A stretch of DNA of 64,000 nucleotides from Candidatus Kapaibacterium sp. (GCA_938031175.1 CALHGZ010000009.1:178347-242346); one strand, 5' to 3'; shown: positions 53,631-62,274, numbered from the stretch's first letter. The notes: generated by a model not told the origin, from the sequence alone. Translations and numbers: made by a program.

Positions 53631-54416
53631 ATGAAAATTATATCAGTATTATTAATGATACTAGTACTTTTTATACAGAATTCCTATGGGAATGAACTAA
53701 ATTTTCGGAATAATATTATTATCACTAATCAAAATTATCCAAAAGATTTAAATAAAAAATTTGATAAACTAGTTTTTGGCCTTGATGAGCAGGCAACTAA
53801 TTATTTGGATACAGCATTAGGTGAACTTGAATTATTCCCATCGCATCCACCATCGGGATTACACGCTGTTTTCGAAATTCCTGAAAAAAATAATCAAGGT
53901 ATAATTTGGTCTTATACAGATATAAGGCCAATTTCAGATGAAGAGCGTTTTGAAGTAACATTTACAATCAATCTTCAAAAAGATGTTTTTGATACTTTAA
54001 GATTCAGATGGCAAAAATTACCAATTGAATTTCTTGATTCGGCTATATTGTCCGACAACATTTTAGGTACTTTATTCAGGATTAATATGTTAGAAGTTCA
54101 GGAAGCTGTGAATACTAATATCGGGCTTTCAAAATTTCTAATAAAGCTATGGGTTAATAAACAAAAAGTCTATGTTGAGGATAATTTACAATCTATACTA
54201 AATGAATTACAAGTAAATCCCAATCCGGTTAATGATATTCTTCGATTAAATATTGATAAATTTAGTTATCGTATTTATAATACAAAAGGCGAATTAATGA
54301 TGTTTGGAATATCCGAAATTCCAATGATTAATGTTTCTGAACTTACTAATGGCTTATATTATTTAGTTATAGATAGAGAATTAAAAAGATATCGTATAGA
54401 TTTTATCAAATTATAA
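53631..54416 (+). CDS. Secreted protein with short T9SS-type C-terminus
   Basis: 261 residues from the ATG at 53631. Signal peptide about 1-20 (LFIQNSYG). The middle (about 60-185) is beta-rich (HAVFEIPEKNNQGIIWSYTDIRPIS, RFRWQKLP) without a recognised family. The C-terminus has NPNPVNDILRLNIDKFSYRIYNTKGELM and LTNGLYYLVIDRELKRYRIDFIKL, a short T9SS type-A sorting domain. It is separated by a terminator from the previous gene, so it needs its own promoter or read-through. Last intact gene before the decayed region. Confidence 0.7.
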   Translation: MKIISVLLMILVLFIQNSYGNELNFRNNIIITNQNYPKDLNKKFDKLVFGLDEQATNYLDTALGELELFPSHPPSGLHAVFEIPEKNNQGIIWSYTDIRPISDEERFEVTFTINLQKDVFDTLRFRWQKLPIEFLDSAILSDNILGTLFRINMLEVQEAVNTNIGLSKFLIKLWVNKQKVYVEDNLQSILNELQVNPNPVNDILRLNIDKFSYRIYNTKGELMMFGISEIPMINVSELTNGLYYLVIDRELKRYRIDFIKL

Positions 54417-54700
54417 TCTTAACAATTATAATATTTTAGTGAGATGATCTTATTAGTATAATTTTTAATTAAATTTACAATATTCTTTAAAAATAAATGT
54501 TATGGATTGATTGAGTGTTAAATTACTATTAATTATTGTTTGTCTTAAATAATATTGGTCAAAATTCTATATAGAATTAAATTTTTATGAAAAGCATTGA
54601 ATTTGAAAGGTTTATATTTATAATTTAAAGCTAAAATTTTTTTACAGTAATTTCAACTGTTAAAATTTAGAAATTTCCAAAAATTCTGAGTTATTATATT

Positions 54701-55530
54701 TTACTGCCTTTTTTTGACAAAAGTTATTTTTGACATACCAAGTTTCCTAAAAGTTTCAATAACACTTTTTGTAGCACCTGGAATACTCATTATCGGATTT
54801 TTAAATACGCATATTAATATTTAAGCATTGTATAGTCCAGAACCATCATTGATAATATTGAAAATTTGTGTGTATATTACTGATTTATGACCAAGTTGAT
54901 ATTTGTCAAGTTCATCGGATCTTGGCATTATTAAAGTTTTTTCAGTAAATTTAGTTAGTTCTATTTGAATATGTTTATTCCCAACAGTTTCAGGCAATAT
55001 AAGTGTATCCAGTTTATCATCTCCGCCAATTAAAGCTTCGAATGCGGTTATAGCTCTACAGCTTAGTACTCCGTTTGTATGCTGTCCGGGACCACGCCAG
55101 GTATCGATACAGGCTGGTTTAATAATTGCCAAATTGTTTGCAACTTCTTCTATTTTGAAATTGGAAATAATTATTGTCTTTTCTGCCCAATCTTTTGTTT
55201 TATCCTGCACATATACGACAAATTTATCAAAGGCAATAGTTCAGTGGGCAATAAAATCTTTATCTTATAATACATCGCGAATAATGCAGTGTGTCAGTGC
55301 GAGTGCGACAACATCATTGCTACCAGGATGAATCACAAGCCAATCGTGGATTTTTGCAGTAGTATCAGAAAGTTATGGACCTACGAGAACTAATCTAGCA
55401 CCTTTTTCAATTGATTTTGTTAAAATTTTCGGAAGATAAACCCATTTGATTGCACTAACTGGATTTCAATCAAAAAGAAGTATATATTTTGATTGTATAA
55501 AATATGCCAATAGTCATTCATCTCCTACAT
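54701..55530 (-). pseudogene. Decayed molybdopterin oxidoreductase catalytic subunit (PsrA/TtrA/ArxA-like), internal fragment
   Basis: On the minus strand one continuous frame from about 55530 to 54701 reads as the middle of a CISM molybdopterin subunit: YFIQSKYILLFD*NPVSAIKWVYLPK, EKGARLVLVGP*LSDT, HDWLVIHPGSND, then PACIDTWRGPGQHTNGV, and later VFKNPIMSIPG. At least five in-frame stops interrupt it (including TGA where family members have Trp, and TAA at 54821). The N-terminal part with the signal and first Fe-S site is missing, as is the C-terminal cofactor domain. The longest open piece, 54821-55210, is only a fragment. It directly follows the NrfD remnant. Whether the ancestor reduced arsenate, polysulfide, thiosulfate or tetrathionate cannot be told. 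Confidence 0.85.
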
Positions 55531-55535
55531 TTTTT

Positions 55536-56499
55536 TTAAACTATAAAACCTTGCCAGCAGCAAAATATTCAGATATAAGGACGTGAAATTACTAAAGCAA
55601 ATCCAGCTACGTGATCCGGAATTCCACCTCGATATGCTACAAGAGATTCTCATAATTGGAAGAAAAAGCCCAGTAAATGTAAGGCTAAAAAGTTTTTGGC
55701 AAGTTCTTTAATAATGGTTTTATTTTTTGTCCAGCCCCCTCGAAAAATAGAGGAAATTAAAGTTAACAAAGCACTCCCATTGGCAAGTGCTTAGAGTAAA
55801 GATAAAATCGGTAATAAACCGCTATAACTATTAGGTCGCACAGATACGACTACAAATAATGCACCAGCTCCGTCATGAAATAAAATCGCAATTGGTATGC
55901 ATGCTCTTTCATGTATTTTGACAATTTTTTGTTCTCGTATTTTAGATTGTTCGCTTTTATCTTTTGAACCAAGGATAAGTAAACTGTAAATTTTACCTTT
56001 TAATGTTTCTTTATTTGAACCGGTAATGAAATCATATCTTAATAGAAAATTTCAACAATAAGTAATAGGATGTAGGTAGAATACAAAAATATCATCCAAG
56101 CCATTGATGATTTAAAAATTTAGAAAAATATTACGTGCCACTCCCTATCCATATAACCAAAATCAGCCCATATTGATAATTAAGCCATTATCAATATTAC
56201 AAGTGCAGTAAAATCTGCCAATCTTCAGATTTTTTCAAATTTTTTATAATTGAAAACATAGAGCATTAATGAAGCAAGAAAAGAACCTGCGGATAGACCA
56301 ATATAATATATATATGAAGTAACCCAAAGTCCCCAAGTAACAATATTTCCTTTATTAGCCTGAATATGTCGGTATATCAATCCTATAGCCCAACATAAAA
56401 GCCAAGAACAAATAGTAAACTACCTACAATCCTGAAAATAGTTTTGAGATTTTTTGAAATTTTATCCTTATCGCTTAAAATTTCAAATATAAAGTTCAT
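55536..56499 (-). pseudogene. Decayed NrfD/PsrC-like membrane subunit
   Basis: ATG at 56499 (minus) starts MNFIFEILSDKDKIS, then a frameshift near residue 38. The shifted frame gives WGLWVTSYIYYIGLSAGSF, LADFTALVILIMA*LSIWADFG, MDREWHVIFF*, and further on RPNSYSGLLPILSLL*ALANG, FFFQL*ESLVAYRGGIPDHVAGFALV. These are the conserved helices of the NrfD/PsrC quinol-binding subunit. There are about nine internal stops, several being TGA or TAA at positions where relatives have Trp, Gly or Ser. The ATG overlaps the TGA of the FeS remnant, the intact operon's original coupling. The C-terminal end is lost where the molybdopterin fragment begins. Confidence 0.85.
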
Positions 56500-57330
56500 T
56501 TAAACTTCTCCGATATTAAGTAATAAATATTAGGACTTGTACCAAGTTCTTCTTTTAAACGAATGTATTGACGTTCACGAAGAAGAATATAAACTACGCT
56601 GATTGGATCGTTAAAATCATCAAAATGAATTGACTTACCTGTACAGGTTTTCGCACAAGCTGGCTATCGTCCTTCAGCTTTGTTATAATGTTCCTTTTCA
56701 TCTTTTAGATTAATGCAAAAAGTACATTTTCGGACATTACCGTTAGGAGATTATTTGTGTTCTTTTTTCCTAAATTGTTTGTACTTAGTGGATGGAACAA
56801 TTGTCCAATCTGTACTTTGTTCAACTGCTGGAAAGTTTTCGCCAGAATCGAACCTGCGCGCTTAATACTGACAAGCAGTCATACAATAACGACAGCCGAT
56901 ACATCTTTCGTAGTCAACAACAATTCCGTCAAGTTTTCTTTTTAAAGTTGCTGAAGCTGGACAAACGTCTGTGTGAAAGGGTTTTCGCAATGGAAGCAAG
57001 GCTGGGACATAAATACGGATTTAATATTAAGTCGATTTTCCAAAATATCTTCGAATACGACTGTATATGCTACTCAAAGAGGTGTCTTATTCTATGCCTT
57101 GCAGACAAGTACACAGGCACGTAAAACTATACGCAACGCCGTGTATCAATTACCATTCTGTTGTGATACATTTTGATTAATGATATTATATTTTTACTTA
57201 TTGCAATTAATTTGGATGATGATTCCTTAATTACATTGCCTAAAAATTGCGGTAGCAAGAGTACAAGAGCCTATGGGAGTTAAATGTTTTAAGATCTTTC
57301 TTTTATTGTAAAATATCTATGCCGCCATAA
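56496..57330 (-). pseudogene. Decayed PsrB/TtrB-like 4Fe-4S electron-transfer subunit
   Basis: Minus-strand pieces in different frames rebuild most of a four-cluster ferredoxin subunit: MVIDTRRCV (ATG at 57156), then [104 protein letters not shown] and a final ERQYIRLKEELGTSPN. At least two frameshifts and several stops are present. Sequence from about 57330 to 57240 (KRKILKHLTPIGSCTLATA) may be the remnant of a Tat leader, as in TtrB. The plus-strand ORFs overlapping it are shadows. Best read as the first gene of a dead psr/ttr-like operon. Confidence 0.82.
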
Positions 57331-57700
57331 TTTTCCTGATTACACTTCAACAATTTGAATGCTTAATTGACTTTGACCTTAGCAATTAAATAAAAATTAA
57401 TAAAATTTTTTATTATATTTTGCAAAATATTTCGATAAATTTACAAACATTTTTAATTAGTTTGATTTAAAGTTTAGGTAATAAAAAGATTTTTGATTCC
57501 AATATCAAAATAAAATCAAAAAATGTAGAGAATTGGATTTAGGCGAAATACAGAAATTCAAGATTTTATTCCCTTGTTTTAATAGTACTTATACATCACC
57601 CACATCGCATAGGTTAAACAATAACTGGAGAAAGCGCTTGGTTTAATCATTAAAACAAAACATTTTTATAGTTATGGAAAATATTGTTTTTTAGGTAAAA

Positions 57701-57730
57701 TAATTTTGTTTAATTTCGCTGTTGGTCGAA
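57701..57730 (+). promoter_or_regulatory. arsR promoter element and candidate ArsR operator
   Basis: TAATTTTG (57701-57708) fits the -7 consensus; the nearest TTG is only 14 bases upstream. It is followed by TTGGTCGAA (57722-57730), a 9-mer that recurs exactly at 58223-58231 next to the -7 element of the acr3 gene. Position just downstream of the promoter in both cases suits a repressor site. Confidence 0.45.
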
Positions 57731-57746
57731 ATGACTTTTTGAAAAA

Positions 57747-58094
57747 ATGATGAATAATATCATAAAAATATTTAAAGTGTTGTCCGATAAAAATAGGCTT
57801 AGAATATTAATGCTTTTAACAAAGAATAAGTTATGCGTTTGTGAATTAAGAGATATCCTTGGCATAACAATTTCAACTGTTTCGAAGCATCTTTCAATAT
57901 TGAAAGATCTTGGTTTTATCATTGATGAAAAGGATGGTAAGTGGGTGTATTATAGTTTAAATACTGCCTCCAGAGATATAATTTTAAATCACCTTTTACT
58001 TTTCTTACAAATAAATTTACATGATGAGGAGCAGATTAAATCGGACTTAGAGAAAGCCAATAGGCTTTGTATTAATGAAGTATGCAAAATGTAA
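57747..58094 (+). CDS. arsR: ArsR-family metalloregulator with CVC motif
   Basis: 115 residues. Winged-helix repressor of the ArsR/SmtB family. Residues 28-34 read KLCVCEL, the alpha-3 metal motif (Cys30 and Cys32) that senses arsenite or antimonite in classical ArsR; additional Cys108 and Cys113 near the C-terminus could supply a further thiolate. DNA-binding helix ISTVSKHLSILKDLG. It precedes the acr3 gene by 173 bases, with a shared 9-mer before both, so autoregulated control of the arsenite exporter is the clear inference. No good ribosome-binding site is seen before the ATG; the alternative ATG at 57750 is equivalent. Confidence 0.92.
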   Translation: MMNNIIKIFKVLSDKNRLRILMLLTKNKLCVCELRDILGITISTVSKHLSILKDLGFIIDEKDGKWVYYSLNTASRDIILNHLLLFLQINLHDEEQIKSDLEKANRLCINEVCKM

Positions 58095-58217
58095 TTTTTT
58101 TGAATATTACGACATTTGGCCAAATATAAAAATAAAGTTACTTGAAAAAATTTAATTATAATACTACATAAAACTAAATCTAATTTAATTTAAATTATAG
58201 ATCTATGTGAGGAAAAT

Positions 58218-58231
58218 TATTTTTGGTCGAA
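58218..58231 (+). promoter_or_regulatory. Promoter -7 element and repeated 9-mer before acr3
   Basis: TATTTTTG (58218-58225) matches TAnnTTTG and overlaps TTGGTCGAA (58223-58231), identical to the 9-mer upstream of arsR. No TTG at the right distance upstream. The overlap would let a bound regulator block the polymerase. Confidence 0.4.
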
Positions 58232-58267
58232 CATAATAATTTAGGATGAATTTTAGTAGAGGTTTAA

Positions 58268-59338
58268 ATGAAAACAGTATCTAAAAAATTGAGCTTTTTT
58301 GACAGGTTTTTAACATTATGGATTTTTATTGTAATGTTTATCGGCGTTGCGGTAGGTTCTATATTTCCCGGAATAGCGAATTTTTGGGATTCATTTAGCG
58401 TCGGAGCTACAAATATACCAATTGCTATTGGATTAATTCTTATGATGTATCCTCCACTTGCAAAAGTAAAATACGAGGAATTACCAATTGTATTTAAAAA
58501 TCTTAAACTATTGGGTATATCTCTAATACAGAATTGGATAGTTGGACCTTTAGTGATGTTTTTTCTTGCAATTTTTCTATTGCCAGATAAACCGGAAATG
58601 GCAGTAGGTGTAATACTTGTTGGTTTAGCCAGATGTATTGCAATGGTTCTGGTTTGGAATGATTTGGCAAAAGGAGATTCGGAATTAGCAGCTGGTCTGG
58701 TTGCCTTCAACGCTATATTTCAAGTAATATTCTACTCACTTTATGCATACATTTTCATTACAATTCTGCCCCCGATATTTGGTATGCAAGGACAATTGAT
58801 TGAAATATCAATATTGGAGATTGCTATAACCGTTTTAATTTACTTAGGGATCCCATTTGCGGGGGGAGTTGTAACCCGATTAATTTTAGTAAAATCAAAT
58901 GGCAAAGAATGGTATCATACAAAATTTATACCCAAAATATCCTTATTAACCCCGATTGCACTATTATTTACAATTTTTGTAATGTTTTCATTCAAGGGTG
59001 AAAAAATCGTCGAACTACCGCTCGAAGTGGTAAGAGTAGCAATACCTTATACTATATATTTCGCATTAATGTTTTTTGTAACTTTCTTCATTGTTAAGCG
59101 GCAAGGTATCCCTTACGAAAAGACAACAACAGTTGCTTTCACTGCAGGCAGTAACGATTTTGAATTAGCTATTGCGGTTGCTGTAGCTGTATTCGGAATT
59201 AATTCACCTGCTGCATTTGCTACGGTTATTGGTCCACTGGTTGAGGTGCCGATTCTGATATTGCTCGTTAATGTTGCTTTGAGGTTTAAGAAAAAGTTTT
59301 ATAGAGACGAAAGCTTAGTCACCGAAAGAATTAAATAA
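58268..59338 (+). CDS. acr3: Arsenite efflux transporter ACR3
   Basis: 356 residues, ten hydrophobic helices, length typical for ACR3. ACR3 exports arsenite across the inner membrane by proton exchange. Key residues: Cys123 in [20 protein letters not shown] (the thiol needed for As(III) transport) and the Asp-Phe-Glu of [19 protein letters not shown] in helix 9 (about 290-310). [17 protein letters not shown] is also conserved. GAGG lies before the ATG. It follows the CVC-type ArsR and is followed 20 bases later by a second, divergent carrier of the same superfamily. Confidence 0.94.
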   Translation: MKTVSKKLSFFDRFLTLWIFIVMFIGVAVGSIFPGIANFWDSFSVGATNIPIAIGLILMMYPPLAKVKYEELPIVFKNLKLLGISLIQNWIVGPLVMFFLAIFLLPDKPEMAVGVILVGLARCIAMVLVWNDLAKGDSELAAGLVAFNAIFQVIFYSLYAYIFITILPPIFGMQGQLIEISILEIAITVLIYLGIPFAGGVVTRLILVKSNGKEWYHTKFIPKISLLTPIALLFTIFVMFSFKGEKIVELPLEVVRVAIPYTIYFALMFFVTFFIVKRQGIPYEKTTTVAFTAGSNDFELAIAVAVAVFGINSPAAFATVIGPLVEVPILILLVNVALRFKKKFYRDESLVTERIK

Positions 59339-59358
59339 ATTAATCAGAGGTTATTTCA

Positions 59359-60363
59359 GTGGCAGCATTATCAACAAAAGATAAAGAGAAACCTTTCATA
59401 TTAATTGGTTCTGCAATATTGGGGATTATTATTCAGAATATCTTGAATACAGATTTACCTTTTATGACATATTTAGTCGAGGTAGGTGTATTTTTAGTCA
59501 TACTTGCAGTAATGCTGCCTGTTGAAATAAAAGATGTAGGAGGTGCATTCAAAAAAATAAAGCCAACTATAATAGTTCTAATTATAAACTTCATTTTAAT
59601 TCCCATTTTCTCTTGGTCAATGGGCTGGCTTATTTTGAAAAATTATCCTAATTTTTGGGTTGGAGCTATTCTTTATACTCTTACCCCGTGCATCGGCTGG
59701 TATTTAATATTTACCGATATAGCAGAAGGAGACGTTGCCTGGGGCATTTCACTTCTACCTTGGAATATAACTTTGCAAATTGTTTTAATGCCATTGTATT
59801 TATATTTCCTTGTCGGCAAAGTCATTCCGATTGATTTTTATGCACTTTTAAGGAGTGTTATCTTATTTCTCGTGGCTCCATTTTTAATTGGATTTATCAT
59901 ACAAAAATTTATTATCAAATTCAAAGGGCAAGACTATTTTTACGTTAAATTTAAAAAAACACTTGGAGAAATTAAACTTTGGGCATTAGTTATAGTTATA
60001 CTTAGTATGTTTATATCACAGAAATCTTTAACTTATTCAGAAATAAGTAAAGTAGGATTATTAATAATTTTTCTGATAATCTTTTTCTTTGTACTTTTCT
60101 TATTTGTAGTTCTGATTGGCAGATTATTCAATTTAGGATATGCTGATACAGTAACGATGGCATTCACAACCACAGCACGAAATTCTGAGGCTGTTATTGG
60201 TGTTGCAATAGCTGCTTTTCCAGGGCATCCATTAGTTTATATGGCAATTATACTTGGTCCGATTGTAGAATTACCTTTGCTTTTAATCATCGCAAAAATT
60301 ATAATGCAATTTCGAAATTTTTTAAGTGTACGAGAAAAAGACTTGTCATTAGTGAAAACTTAA
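59359..60363 (+). CDS. Second ACR3/BASS-superfamily carrier, divergent paralogue
   Basis: 334 residues with about ten helices, starting at GTG 59359 after AGAGG. It shares the ACR3/BASS layout: the helix-4 Cys (Cys111 in TLTPCIGWYLIFTDIAEGDVAWG) aligned with Cys123 of its neighbour, and TTTARNSEAVIGVAIAAFPG in place of the [13 protein letters not shown] helix, keeping the Asn and Glu. The rest differs strongly. It may be another arsenite or antimonite exporter or handle a different oxyanion or thiolated arsenical. It lies between acr3 and the UspA gene with 20-24 base gaps, so one transcript is likely. Confidence 0.85.
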   Translation: MAALSTKDKEKPFILIGSAILGIIIQNILNTDLPFMTYLVEVGVFLVILAVMLPVEIKDVGGAFKKIKPTIIVLIINFILIPIFSWSMGWLILKNYPNFWVGAILYTLTPCIGWYLIFTDIAEGDVAWGISLLPWNITLQIVLMPLYLYFLVGKVIPIDFYALLRSVILFLVAPFLIGFIIQKFIIKFKGQDYFYVKFKKTLGEIKLWALVIVILSMFISQKSLTYSEISKVGLLIIFLIIFFFVLFLFVVLIGRLFNLGYADTVTMAFTTTARNSEAVIGVAIAAFPGHPLVYMAIILGPIVELPLLLIIAKIIMQFRNFLSVREKDLSLVKT

Positions 60364-60387
60364 ATTAAAATATAAAGGAGAACAAAA

Positions 60388-61263
60388 ATGTTTAGAAAAG
60401 TTTTAATTGCAACGGATATTTCAAAAGCATCGGATGCAATACTAACATGCGGTAGCATACTGAAAAATCTTGGTACTGAGGAAATAATTTTATTTTATGC
60501 ACTGGGAGTAAGACATATTGATGCACTTAAGTACATTATAAGAGAAAAAGTTGAACCAGCATTACTTCGTCAAATGAAAGTACTTGAACAATACGGTTTA
60601 AATGTTAAGTTGGAAATAGCACCCGGGATCCCATCAGAGGAAATAAACAATTTTGCTGAGAAAAATGATATATCTCTAATAATTATAGGCACTCACGGTG
60701 AAAGTTTAGCACAACACATTCTTTTTAGATTCGGCGGAGTCACCTCTGAAATCCTGCATAGTCATAAAAAACCTTTGCTTATTGTCAGAACAGTAGTTAC
60801 AGAATTGAATGGAGAAAAATGTGTTGAATCCTCTTGCGAGGATTTATTTAAAAAAATTTTGTTCCCAACAGATTTTTCCGAAACTGCATATCGGGCTTTT
60901 ACTTACTTAAAAAAAGTGGTTGAGAGGGCTGCTAAAAAAATAACTTTGATGCATGTTCAGGATAAAACCAAAATTGATAAATATCTTAAAAGCAAATTAG
61001 ATGAATTCAATAGAATTGACACAGAAAGACTTGAAATGATGCGTACGGCACTTTTGGAACAGGGAGCAACCGATGTCCAGATTAAAATATCATACGGTGT
61101 ACCAACAAAAGAAATTTTAGAAGAGTCAAAAAATGATTATAGTTTAATTATAATGGGTAGCCAAGGGCGTGGATTTATTAAAGAAATTTTTATTGGAAGT
61201 GTAAGTCATAATATAACTAGGAACGCTAACATTTCGGTACTTTTAATACCAGCAATTAGATAG
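60388..61263 (+). CDS. Tandem-domain universal stress protein (UspA)
   Basis: 291 residues with two UspA domains (about 1-138 and 152-291). Domain 1 starts MFRKVLIATDISKASDAIL and ends GTHGESLAQHILFRFGGVTSEILHSHKKPLLIV; domain 2 starts FKKILFPTDFSETAYRAF and ends MGSQGRGFIKEIFIGSVSHNITRNANISVLLIP. The second has the G-x2-G-x9-G-S/T ATP-binding pattern; the first departs somewhat (GGVTSE). AAGGAG precedes the ATG. It lies in the arsenic operon, 24 bases after the second carrier, suggesting a stress-linked cytoplasmic role; no catalytic activity is claimed. Confidence 0.92.
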   Translation: MFRKVLIATDISKASDAILTCGSILKNLGTEEIILFYALGVRHIDALKYIIREKVEPALLRQMKVLEQYGLNVKLEIAPGIPSEEINNFAEKNDISLIIIGTHGESLAQHILFRFGGVTSEILHSHKKPLLIVRTVVTELNGEKCVESSCEDLFKKILFPTDFSETAYRAFTYLKKVVERAAKKITLMHVQDKTKIDKYLKSKLDEFNRIDTERLEMMRTALLEQGATDVQIKISYGVPTKEILEESKNDYSLIIMGSQGRGFIKEIFIGSVSHNITRNANISVLLIPAIR

Positions 61264-61297
61264 ATATTATACGTAAATTATTCAGGAGGAATTACAT

Positions 61298-61342
61298 ATG
61301 ACCATACAAATTTTCGAACCACCAACAGTTGAAATGAATTAA
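61298..61342 (+). other. 14-codon ORF with strong ribosome-binding site, possible arsD remnant
   Basis: AGGAGG (61284-61289) stands eight bases before an ATG that opens MTIQIFEPPTVEMN and stops at 61340-61342. The first eight residues resemble the start of ArsD arsenic metallochaperones (a short IxIFEP strand before a Cys pair), but the Cys pair is absent and downstream frames do not continue. It may be a truncated arsD or a short regulatory peptide. Confidence 0.35.
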
Positions 61343-61483
61343 GTAGAATTTAAAAATTATTAGTTTGACAATAAAAGAAGCTAAAATTTATCCAAATATT
61401 AAGTTATAGCAAAATTAATAATTTAGAATTGTAATTTTGATTCAGATTGAATAAAAAAATATGAAAATTAATCAGAATTATAA

Positions 61484-61876
61484 ATGATAGCTGAAGAAAT
61501 CCTAAAATCAGAAAGTTCATTTGCTATAGTTGGTGCTTCAAATGAGATAATGAAGTATGGATATGAACTTGTGTGCGTTTTTAAGGATTATGGAATCAGA
61601 ATTTTTCCAATAAATCCTAAATATGAAGAAATTGAAGGAATTAAATGCTATCCATCGTTAAAAGAATTGCCAGAAAAACCCGATGTTGTTTTAATAGCTC
61701 TTGCACCTAAGAATACAATAAATGTTTTACCAATTGTTAAGGAAATCGGGGTTAATAAGATTTGGTTGCCACCAAACTGTTATGATGATAGTTCGATTGA
61801 AAAAGCTAAGGAATTAAATCTTGAATATATACATAATGTTTGTCCAATTGGTCTTTTGAGAAGATTTTTTTCATAA
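61484..61876 (+). CDS. CoA-binding domain protein (YccU-like)
   Basis: 130 residues, the length of the CoA_binding_2 family. Rossmann-type start SFAIVGASNEIMKYGYELVCVFKDYGIRIFPINPKYEEIEGIKCYPSLKELPEKPDVVLIA, then IWLPPNC and a final HNVCPI. Family members bind CoA-like or nucleotide ligands; their role is poorly known. A -7 box TAATTTTG at 61432-61439 lies 45 bases upstream, without a spaced TTG, so it may start a transcript separate from the exporter genes. Cys118 in YIHNVCPIGLL is conserved in the family. Confidence 0.88.
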   Translation: MIAEEILKSESSFAIVGASNEIMKYGYELVCVFKDYGIRIFPINPKYEEIEGIKCYPSLKELPEKPDVVLIALAPKNTINVLPIVKEIGVNKIWLPPNCYDDSSIEKAKELNLEYIHNVCPIGLLRRFFS

Positions 61877-61920
61877 GTATTATATTTTGATATAATTAAG
61901 CAGAATTGTTGTATCAATTA

Positions 61921-61932
61921 TTAACATGTTAA
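61921..61932. promoter_or_regulatory. Palindrome TTAACATGTTAA, candidate ArsR operator
   Basis: A perfect 12-bp palindrome 21 bases upstream of the second arsR-type ATG, in the 77-base gap after the CoA-binding gene. The place and symmetry suit binding by the ArsR dimer encoded next. Confidence 0.45.
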
Positions 61933-61953
61933 ACATAGATAAAATAGATTATT

Positions 61954-62274
61954 ATGGTGGAACTAAAAATATCTGAAATATTGAATGCCATCTCTCAACC
62001 GAACAGACTCAGAATTTTGAAAGCTTTAAGAGAAAAAAAAATTCTTTGTGGATGTGAAATGATTTCTAAACTTGGAATGGAACAATCTAACTTATCCCGA
62101 CATTTAAATACACTTGTAAAAGCAGGAGTACTTAGAGCTTGGAAAAAAGGTGTCAAAATGAACTATGAGATTGCCGACGAAAGAATTTGTAATTTAATTG
62201 ATTTAGCCGAAAATATCGTGATGGATAATTTATATACGAGCAACATTAAAAAATTTTTTTCTCAAAAAATATGA
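61954..62274 (+). CDS. Second ArsR-family regulator with CGC motif
   Basis: 106 residues. Winged helix: ISQPNRLRILKALREKKILCGCEMISKLGMEQSNLSRHLNTLVKAGVLRAWKKGVKMNYEI split across alpha-3 and recognition helices. Cys32 and Cys34 (LCGCEM) occupy the metal site of the CVC motif, and Cys79 (RICNLID) could be a third ligand, as in As- or thiol-reactive ArsRs. It differs strongly from the first ArsR, so they are not a recent duplicate. It heads a tight row with three redox proteins that follow after gaps of 63, 2 and 45 bases, and probably regulates them. Confidence 0.9.
   Translation: MVELKISEILNAISQPNRLRILKALREKKILCGCEMISKLGMEQSNLSRHLNTLVKAGVLRAWKKGVKMNYEIADERICNLIDLAENIVMDNLYTSNIKKFFSQKI

Noticed and set aside
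54821..55210. A 129-codon minus-strand ORF that could be annotated as a small gene
   Set aside because: It is one stop-free slice of the decayed molybdopterin subunit; homologous sequence continues in the same frame on both sides across stops.
56757..57176. Overlapping plus-strand ORFs in the region of the ferredoxin remnant
   Set aside because: They have no recognisable homology or ribosome-binding sites, while the minus strand reads as a PsrB/TtrB-like protein in pieces.
54701..57330. TGA read as Trp or Sec in the molybdoenzyme remnants
   Set aside because: Several TGA codons do replace Trp, but TAA/TAG stops, frameshifts and deletions are present as well, and all other genes in the window end normally and use TGG for Trp. 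Pseudogene decay explains everything.
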